A DNA stretch of 64,000 nucleotides from Antedon bifida (taxonomy: Eukaryota; Echinodermata; Crinoidea; Comatulida; Antedonidae), in the NCBI GenBank assembly GCA_963402885.1, contig OY727096.1, positions 33,523,820 through 33,587,819 on the forward strand. Direction: 5' to 3'. The notes under the pieces were generated by a model. The model did not search any database. It was not told the origin of the DNA and worked only from the letters and a program-made list of their open reading frames with translations. This document shows positions 63,101 through 64,000 of the stretch, one piece after another; positions within the stretch are counted from its first letter, which is position 1; each line of letters starts with the position of its first letter. The translations under genes and the position numbers were made by a program.

Positions 63101-64000
63101 ACCAAAGGAAATTACTCTGGTTGTGTTAGACAAAAAATACAATTTTTAAAATGTGGAATTTTTTTTTTGTTACAAAAAATAGGTACAATATTCTATTTTA
63201 TAACACACTCGATTGTATTCTTGCAATTTTATTGGTTAATTACAAATCATGTGTCATTCGTCATTAGCCCTACCTAACTGAAAAGTGATATCTAATAGTG
63301 ATAATTAATATGCTCTAATGCATGTTAAGTTTTTTGTATAAGTTTTGAGATTTTTGCCTCGCAACATGGTTGTTTAAATTGATTACATAATTTGTACTGA
63401 AACTTACTTATATAACCACACTTCTATAAACTTTTTAAAATTATTTTTTCTTTGTAGGTATTTGATGGGGCTCAGGAACTGGAAACATACTATCACAAAA
63501 TGTGTTCTTCAGGAAATGTACTCTTTACCAACCTTAAAATCATTCTAAATTGTGATGAGGAAAGCAGTTCCCCAGTTGAAGTCGACTTCTGTGTCACTGA
63601 CCAGAAAGCTCTGTTTGGTAATAAGCAGAAGCTTACTGTCATTTTAAGAGAGCTGCTTCTTTTTATGAAAGAAAGTCTGAAGCATTGGTATGATTATATC
63701 GATGAAAAAAGAGAAAAGTTCTATCATCTGAATGTTTACACAACTAAACAACTTGTGATTCTGCAACGTGCTCTAGCAAAGTTTGGAAAACAAGATGTCA
63801 GTCCACAAATACATGCTCTATTAAGCCTTGTGAGACCAAATTGCACAGTTCAGGATTTGAGAAGAGCAGTTGTAGAGGTCTCTGAAGAAATTGAATCAAG
63901 TATTGATGAGGAAATTGTAAGTAAAGATGTCACACCAGAAGTAGATGAAAGCAAGGAAGAACTGATTAAGTTCTGGAATAAGGTGAAAGAAATGTATGAA
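20612..64000 (+). CDS. RNF213: RNF213 (mysterin) homologue, N-terminal part, 22 coding exons, 3' partial
   Basis: RNF213 is a giant cytosolic AAA+ ATPase and E3 ubiquitin ligase linked in vertebrates to lipid droplets, antimicrobial ubiquitylation and moyamoya disease. Joined exons: 20612-21140, 21871-22475, 22741-22854, 22978-23039, 23179-23367, 26377-26585, 26664-26995, 27195-27442, 27967-28194, 28635-28845, 29317-29372, 29845-30100, 31364-31453, 32316-32450, 32923-33106, 34769-35113, 35499-36100, 36315-36465, 36749-36966, 37444-37575, 62861-63025, 63458-64000. All introns are GT-AG and phases match, giving 1868 codons without a stop. Order seen: Cys-rich N-terminus and zinc ribbon, low-complexity linker, CBM20-like domain, then the helical arm/linker leading to the AAA core, which lies beyond the window. 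Recognition rests on recalled family sequence (for example ELKVFVDLA, KESHG, NGDF-like blocks), not on an alignment run here. Walker motifs and RING are not in view, so catalytic competence cannot be judged. Confidence 0.93.
21141..21870 (+). other. RNF213 intron 1
   Basis: Holds a MITE (21345-21730) and an AAAATGGCCG word. Nothing else is recognised. Confidence 0.7.
21345..21730. mobile_element. ~385-bp MITE in RNF213 intron 1
   Basis: Inverted ends about 60 bp long: 21351-21411 (AGCTCGATATTTGTGCCAAA...) against 21664-21724. Superfamily not assigned. Confidence 0.72.
21871..22475 (+). CDS. RNF213: RNF213 coding exon 2: low-complexity N-terminal linker
   Basis: Residues 177-378. Acceptor TTTTTTTTCAG, donor AGG|GTATGA, phase 0 at the end. 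Rich in Gln, Asn, Glu, Thr and Ser with recurring short motifs of the NQT(A) and GEQ type, so probably disordered. Vertebrate RNF213 also has a long disordered stretch between zinc ribbon and CBM20 domain. Confidence 0.85.
22741..22854 (+). CDS. RNF213: RNF213 coding exon 3: linker
   Basis: Residues 379-416, Gln/Ser/Asp-rich. Acceptor AACTAG, donor AAA|GTAAGA, phase 0 at both ends. Another AG five bases downstream would shift the frame, so 22741 is preferred. Confidence 0.8.
22978..23039 (+). CDS. RNF213: RNF213 coding exon 4: linker
   Basis: Residues 417-436 plus two bases. Acceptor AAATTAG, donor CC|GTAATG. The donor GT removes an immediate in-frame TAA, and the phase (2) fits the next exon. 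Confidence 0.72.
23179..23367 (+). CDS. RNF213: RNF213 coding exon 5: start of CBM20-like domain
   Basis: Residues 437-499. The strand-rich KIHFYAVLTREFEF and AVYIHFGSQDLG stretches match the start of the carbohydrate-binding (CBM20) domain of RNF213, recalled in human as a similar FFHAIIS...VFIRGG pattern. Acceptor CTTTTACAG, donor AG|GTAAGA, phase 2. Confidence 0.88.
23368..26376 (+). other. RNF213 intron 5 (3.0 kb)
   Basis: Contains a possible hAT-like remnant (23938-24833), a G-rich hAT-end-like piece at 25376-25400 (GGCCCGTAGCCAGGGGGGAG), a TGA microsatellite at 24904-24924 and ATC repeats at 25736-25750. A 36-bp stretch ending CTCCTGAGGACAA occurs at both 23915 and 25155. No coding sequence is supported. 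Confidence 0.6.
23938..24833. mobile_element. Possible hAT-like remnant
   Basis: Short inverted ends TGGCGCAGATCC... and ...AAATCTGCGCC, with G-rich subterminal DNA on each side (GTGGGGGGAGGGGAGG; poly-G plus GGCCCCCGTGGCCCCC). Such GGCGCAGAT plus G-rich ends are common in hAT MITEs. No clean 8-bp target duplication is visible. Confidence 0.38.
26377..26585 (+). CDS. RNF213: RNF213 coding exon 6: CBM20-like domain, middle
   Basis: Residues 500-569. Contains the family hallmarks KIPYKY, YEYEYLY and VNRAL, which in vertebrate RNF213 read IPYKYV, YEFIY and VNRCL. Acceptor CTGTTCCAG, donor AAG|GTATAT, phase 1. Confidence 0.9.
26664..26995 (+). CDS. RNF213: RNF213 coding exon 7: end of CBM20-like domain and first helical arm segment
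   Basis: Residues 570-680. Opens with GEWHQFDNMI, the counterpart of GDWHQYYDIV that closes the domain in human RNF213, then becomes helical. Acceptor TTATTTCAG, donor GAG|GTATCT, phase 0. Confidence 0.9.
27195..27442 (+). CDS. RNF213: RNF213 coding exon 8: helical arm
   Basis: Residues 681-762, Leu/His-rich and helical. Acceptor CTATCACAG, donor CA|GTAAGT, phase 2. Confidence 0.87.
27443..27966 (+). other. RNF213 intron 8
   Basis: Short GGTACT repeats near 27478, then an antisense LINE fragment (27500-27908). Confidence 0.6.
27500..27908 (-). pseudogene. LINE ORF2 C-terminal fragment, antisense
   Basis: On the - strand from 27908, one frame reads DDLYKITGCQPLEE, then WIGHVIRKENEDPTKIL and KRRGR. 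This is the post-RT WLGHVLRM....P...L....KR.RGRP pattern of non-LTR retrotransposons. The frame is lost after the KRRGR region. About 45 codons are clearly readable. Confidence 0.65.
27967..28194 (+). CDS. RNF213: RNF213 coding exon 9: helical arm
   Basis: Residues 763-838. ASWLLVVPLLHFLRGDSKP corresponds in position and pattern to the TWLGALPVLHCC block of human RNF213. Acceptor TTTTCCTCAG, donor AT|GTAAGT, phase 2. Confidence 0.88.
28195..28634 (+). other. RNF213 intron 9
   Basis: The word TTCATGAGTTGAAAGATTGACT (28256) recurs at 38121 in intron 20, suggesting a shared unrecognised repeat. Nothing else is seen. Confidence 0.5.
28635..28845 (+). CDS. RNF213: RNF213 coding exon 10: helical arm
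   Basis: Residues 839-909, hydrophobic helices (LIQLTEIFSIAKF). Acceptor TTTATGTAG, donor GAG|GTAAAG, phase 0. Confidence 0.87.
28846..29316 (+). other. RNF213 intron 10
   Basis: The CCTCCCTCTGGATCCGCCCC stretch at 28988-29007 resembles the end of a hAT element. Its partner end is not found. Confidence 0.35.
29317..29372 (+). CDS. RNF213: RNF213 coding exon 11 (56 nt)
   Basis: Residues 910-927. Acceptor GGCCAATCAG is weak in pyrimidines. Donor AG|GTAATT, phase 2, joins in frame to exon 12. Confidence 0.78.
29669..29814 (+). mobile_element. 146-bp Helitron derivative in RNF213 intron 11
   Basis: A mid-unit piece (GATGAAAAAGTTTAAAAATTC through CTAAACTAAACGGTGAAAG to GGAAGATGATGAG) is joined directly to the 3' terminus TTGACGAGTTCAAATCTAG. 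Only half of the hairpin remains. CTAG at 29811-29814 is followed by T. The end lies 30 bp before the exon 12 acceptor. Confidence 0.75.
29845..30100 (+). CDS. RNF213: RNF213 coding exon 12: helical arm
   Basis: Residues 928-1013. Acceptor AAATTGCAG, donor ATG|GTAAGT, phase 0. The acceptor lies only 30 bp after the 3' end of a small Helitron derivative (29669-29814). Confidence 0.87.
30101..31363 (+). other. RNF213 intron 12 (1.26 kb)
   Basis: AT-rich, poly-T near 30427. No element or coding sequence recognised. Confidence 0.5.
31364..31453 (+). CDS. RNF213: RNF213 coding exon 13 (90 nt)
   Basis: Residues 1014-1043 (LKCLSSLFSVVFTCDEFNQI...). Acceptor TTTTACCAG, donor AAG|GTAATT, phase 0. 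Confidence 0.83.
31454..32315 (+). other. RNF213 intron 13
   Basis: GAATAAAATCAATCAATCAATG at 31619-31640 looks like the short-repeat tail of an old LINE. No coding remnant is readable. Confidence 0.4.
32316..32450 (+). CDS. RNF213: RNF213 coding exon 14 (135 nt)
   Basis: Residues 1044-1088. Acceptor GATTATAG, donor GAG|GTAACA, phase 0. Confidence 0.83.
32451..32922 (+). other. RNF213 intron 14
   Basis: AT-rich. Nothing recognised. Confidence 0.5.
32923..33106 (+). CDS. RNF213: RNF213 coding exon 15
   Basis: Residues 1089-1149. The F..ILS.LI..S-type helical pattern fits the DLRKFGIVLSAVITKSWP region of human RNF213. Acceptor TTTATTCAG, donor TTG|GTAATG, phase 1. Confidence 0.86.
33107..34768 (+). 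other. RNF213 intron 15 (1.66 kb)
   Basis: Contains GAGGGTTTGCTCACTTCG...ACCCTC (33337-33367), a short inverted pair, the 34062-34310 tandem repeat and a 101-codon antisense frame (34357-34662) that I do not recognise. Confidence 0.5.
34062..34310 (+). repeat. Degenerate tandem repeat, about four copies
   Basis: Copies start with AATTAGTT at 34062, 34130, 34179 and 34245 and share ACTAAAATCA, TTGTAATT/TTGTAGTT, CACGTAAAG and AGGAAAGGC words. Period about 50-70 bp. Confidence 0.6.
34769..35113 (+). CDS. RNF213: RNF213 coding exon 16
   Basis: Residues 1150-1264. LTEDAQSLLIKAKSFMEDKV, the ..FNGTITVKDLKLI.. block and RQRECELNAF align by eye with VTEDAKRLIAVADSVLTKV, LLSGTILVGQLELI and WRREELLLL of human RNF213. 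Acceptor ATTTTCAG, donor G|GTAAAG, phase 1. Confidence 0.92.
35114..35498 (+). other. RNF213 intron 16
   Basis: AT-rich. Nothing recognised beyond splice signals. Confidence 0.5.
35499..36100 (+). CDS. RNF213: RNF213 coding exon 17 (602 nt)
   Basis: Residues 1265-1465. HESQIFRQFW matches recalled DSHIFQLFW. NWIKERSNQIRLY with GDFNAVN matches DWIKDRVEQIKEY with GDFSVLN. Acceptor GTTTGTAG, donor ATG|GTAAAG, phase 0. Confidence 0.93.
36315..36465 (+). CDS. RNF213: RNF213 coding exon 18
   Basis: Residues 1466-1515, charged helices. Acceptor AATTTCAG, donor AAA|GTAAGT, phase 1. Confidence 0.88.
36672..36693. repeat. Perfect 10-bp-stem palindrome in intron 18
   Basis: CCAACCTTTT, two A bases, then AAAAGGTTGG. 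On the sense RNA it would form a stable hairpin 55 nt before the exon 19 acceptor. Confidence 0.75.
36749..36966 (+). CDS. RNF213: RNF213 coding exon 19
   Basis: Residues 1516-1588. ELKVFVDLAMIQAGETQIEV is almost identical to the ELKVFVDLASISAGENDIDV block of human RNF213. This is the strongest single family match here. Acceptor TCTTGTAG, donor CTG|GTAATG, phase 0. Confidence 0.94.
36967..37443 (+). other. RNF213 intron 19
   Basis: AT-rich. Nothing recognised. Confidence 0.5.
37444..37575 (+). CDS. RNF213: RNF213 coding exon 20
   Basis: Residues 1589-1632. EWLKGIKESHGAVEVTSL matches recalled EWLKTVNESHGSVERSSL, and INENGIYEIG matches INQRGIYVIQ. Acceptor AATTAATAG, donor GAG|GTATTA, phase 0. 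It is followed by the 25.3-kb intron. Confidence 0.92.
37576..38462 (+). other. RNF213 intron 20, part left of the composite element
   Basis: Mostly AT-rich unique sequence, then poly-A at 38374 and one partial copy of the ~165-bp AATGGCTGCC repeat (38405-38450). Confidence 0.55.
38463..38838 (+). repeat. Left terminal inverted repeat of the composite element
   Basis: Carries repeated TTAAGGG/CTTAAG words, two (G)TATTCAC/GCATTCAC-type words and a G-rich stretch (38735-38775). It ends where the Helitron array begins. Confidence 0.65.
38839..40363 (-). mobile_element. Helitron-like unit R1, mosaic B/A
   Basis: A-like 3' half (low coordinates) and B-like 5' half with the GCTGCGTGCGCACTGCACGCG block, as in L8 and L11. 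Outermost unit. CTAG directly adjoins AAACAAA of the host element. Confidence 0.74.
40364..41886 (-). mobile_element. Helitron-like unit R2, mosaic B/A
   Basis: Closest to R1 and L11. Starts (high coordinate end) with GGGGGAGAAAGAAATAAGAA, the complement of the C-type start. Confidence 0.74.
41887..43608 (-). mobile_element. Helitron-like unit R3, type A, plus three junction cassettes
   Basis: The cassettes at 43400-43608 have loops of the CATAGT and TACTAA types. The unit body is close to L10 and R6. Confidence 0.74.
43609..45134 (-). mobile_element. Helitron-like unit R4, type B
   Basis: Type B ends (CTAGATTTGAACTCG...GTTCGAGTTATCCGCG at the 3' side; CCGGGAAAGAAAGAAGAAC at the 5' side). 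Confidence 0.75.
45135..46651 (-). mobile_element. Helitron-like unit R5, type A
   Basis: Very similar to L2 throughout, by eye with only scattered differences. The same 79-codon chance frame is present in both. Confidence 0.76.
46652..48238 (-). mobile_element. Helitron-like unit R6, type A, with one junction cassette
   Basis: Close to R3 and L10. Cassette with loop TAAAT-type at 48205-48238, preceded by poly-A (poly-T on the element strand). Confidence 0.75.
48239..49852 (-). mobile_element. Helitron-like unit R7, type A, with one junction cassette
   Basis: 5' half close to L3/L4. Cassette at 49815-49840. Confidence 0.75.
49853..51508 (-). mobile_element. Helitron-like unit R8, type B, with two junction cassettes
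   Basis: Cassettes at about 51403-51435 (AACTTCTAAGTT loop) and 51472-51497. Confidence 0.75.
51509..53262 (-). mobile_element. Helitron-like unit R9, type B, with four junction cassettes
   Basis: Four near-identical cassettes at 53062-53262 with the AACTAAGTT loop. The outer part of this unit (52630 onward) belongs to the perfect 1386-bp tandem duplication. Confidence 0.76.
52630..55375. repeat. Perfect tandem duplication, 1386-bp period
   Basis: 52630-53989 and 54016-55375 look identical over 1360 bp where I compared them. The first differences are at 52629/54015 and 53990/55376. The segment spans parts of two Helitron-like units and all four hairpin cassettes. Confidence 0.82.
53263..54648 (-). 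mobile_element. Helitron-like unit R10, type B, shortened, with four junction cassettes
   Basis: 1386 bp long. It lacks part of the middle: the GCGCTCTATTTAATG step near 53625 joins two segments normally ~350 bp apart, one internal double period. It is copied in R11. Confidence 0.77.
54649..55797 (-). mobile_element. Helitron-like unit R11, type B, shortened, array 5' edge
   Basis: Same internal deletion as R10. Identical to it up to about 55375, diverging after that. Followed by two junction cassettes. Confidence 0.76.
55798..55906 (-). repeat. Two junction hairpin cassettes at the outer edge of the right array
   Basis: Hairpins GTTATCCTGCAAC...GTTGCGGATAAC and GTTATCCGCTC...GCGGATAAC with their AT-rich tails. 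Array similarity ends at about 55906. Confidence 0.72.
55907..56239. repeat. Segment of the left arm in inverted order relative to its partner
   Basis: The CATATGAAT...CTAGGCTGGTTA block (56018-56110) matches 60990-61085 in direct orientation, while sequences on both sides match in inverted orientation. Rich in TAGGCCTA. Confidence 0.55.
56735..57308. mobile_element. Nested ~574-bp MITE-like element
   Basis: Inverted ends: TACTGTTTAATGAA...AATAAATCC, then ATTTTACAGGCG, at the left; the complementary TACTTTAATGAAGAATAAATCC, then ATTTTACAGACG, at the right. The partner arm lacks it: 60700-60735 runs straight from the left flank to the right flank. Confidence 0.6.
57309..58060 (+). repeat. Left copy of long inverted repeat (two ~325-bp subrepeats)
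   Basis: Complementary to 59885-60725. It includes a CCGTAACCATGGTAAC block and two tandem copies of a ~325-bp unit containing CTTTGGTCTATTGACAA, CCGGAAATGC and CTCAAATTGCTCAGACC. Confidence 0.75.
58083..58160. repeat. 37-bp-stem hairpin
   Basis: Arms 58083-58119 and 58124-58160 around loop CACT, with two mismatches. Contains GACTACGTCATTTT. It lies at the inner edge of the left arm and could be a very small foldback element. Confidence 0.8.
58161..59284. other. Unpaired centre of the composite element, no gene recognised
   Basis: AT-rich with no reading frame above chance. Contains a TTGGTCATC... and TTCCTTGG/CCAAGGAA inverted pair near 58400-58500 (58402 region and 58491 region). Confidence 0.4.
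59289..59834. mobile_element. 546-bp MITE with TTAA target duplications
   Basis: Terminal inverted repeats AGATGTATTGTCCCTT (59289-59304) and the exact complement (59819-59834), flanked on both sides by TTAA (59285-59288 and 59835-59838). TTAA duplication is the signature of piggyBac- and Kolobok-type transposases, so this is a non-autonomous relative of one of them. Confidence 0.85.
59885..60725 (-). repeat. Right copy of long inverted repeat (two ~327-bp subrepeats)
   Basis: Complement of 57309-58060. The two subrepeats are offset by 327 bp; matching 61-63-codon chance frames start at 59940 and 60267. Confidence 0.75.
61170..61232 (+). repeat. Three perfect 21-bp tandem repeats
   Basis: AAAATAGACC + AAGTTAAGGGG repeated at 61170, 61191 and 61212; the third ends in GGGT. 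Located inside the right terminal repeat and not seen in the left one. Confidence 0.8.
61494..62305. mobile_element. 812-bp foldback element with TCTAGAAAACTCAGAT hairpin array
   Basis: Ends GGGTGTCTAGAAAACTCAG (61494) and the complement ending at 62305. Flanks CCCTAAAAT (left) and CCCTTAAAAT (right) look like an imperfect ~9-bp target duplication. Subterminal DNA is a run of TCTAGAAAACTCAGAT words and their complements, joined at AGATCT and GATATC. Confidence 0.72.
61926..62013 (+). repeat. Short motif repeat AACTCGTAC (five to six degenerate copies)
   Basis: CAACTCGTACC, TAACTTGTAC, TAATTCGTACC, AAACTCGTACCC and CAACTCGTACA follow one another with 8-20 bp gaps, inside the foldback element. 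Confidence 0.6.
62861..63025 (+). CDS. RNF213: RNF213 coding exon 21
   Basis: Residues 1633-1687. QQLKDLQSKLMLVAGKAHK matches recalled EEVKELLNKLMLMSGKKDR of human RNF213, showing that the gene resumes in register after the 25-kb intron. Acceptor TTATTTCAG, donor GAG|GTAAGG, phase 0. Confidence 0.91.
63026..63457 (+). other. RNF213 intron 21
   Basis: AT-rich. Nothing recognised. Confidence 0.5.
63458..64000 (+). CDS. RNF213: RNF213 coding exon 22, open at the right edge
   Basis: Residues 1688-1868, 181 codons with no stop before the window ends. SGNVLFTNLKI, HLNVYTTKQLVILQRAL and VRPNCTVQDLRRA match recalled AGNMLFRTWIA, YLNFYTAEQLVYLSTEL and IKSNCTLRDVLRA. Acceptor TTTGTAG. Confidence 0.92.

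Overview
This is an A+T-rich, intron-rich, transposon-laden animal nuclear DNA window. It carries one recognisable host gene on the + strand: the 5' part of RNF213 (mysterin), the giant AAA+ ATPase / E3 ubiquitin ligase. I traced 22 coding exons from an ATG at 20612 to the right edge. All splice sites are GT-AG, phases agree throughout, and the exons encode 1868 residues colinear with the N-terminal third of vertebrate RNF213. The invertebrate-style RNF213, the many MITE-like elements and the frequent TAGGCCTA words suggest a marine invertebrate deuterostome, perhaps an echinoderm. That assignment is a guess.

Layout. 1-18137: a head-to-tail array of about twelve ~1.5-kb units on the + strand. 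They look like non-autonomous Helitrons: each starts with a TC-rich TCTTCTTTCTTTC end and finishes with a 9-bp-stem hairpin, a 5-7 nt spacer and CTAG, followed by T. 18138-19857: array edge, a LINE scrap and an older truncated copy. 19858-20611: presumed 5' flank/5' UTR of RNF213. 20612-37575: RNF213 coding exons 1-20, with introns holding a MITE, LINE and hAT-like scraps and one 146-bp Helitron derivative. 37576-62860: a 25-kb intron that is a nested stack of mobile DNA. 62861-64000: coding exons 21 and 22, the latter running off the window.

The 25-kb intron. A ~165-bp tandem repeat was split by a 22.9-kb element with terminal inverted repeats (38463-61358) and by a second foldback element (61494-62305). 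The 22.9-kb element contains a second Helitron-like array of eleven units in the opposite orientation (38839-55797), a long inverted repeat (57309-58060 against 59885-60725) and at least two smaller MITEs. The two arrays therefore face each other across the first 20 coding exons.

Most unusual features. (a) The Helitron-like units form satellite-like arrays. (b) Unit junctions carry variable numbers of small hairpin cassettes (GTTATCCGC...GCGGATAAC). (c) Each unit holds perfect TGACGTCA palindromes spaced about 178 bp apart. (d) The 3' hairpin is often enclosed by a second palindrome. (e) The RNF213 N-terminus has a triplicated Cys4 motif ahead of its usual zinc ribbon. No helicase/Rep gene, RNA gene or CRISPR array was found.
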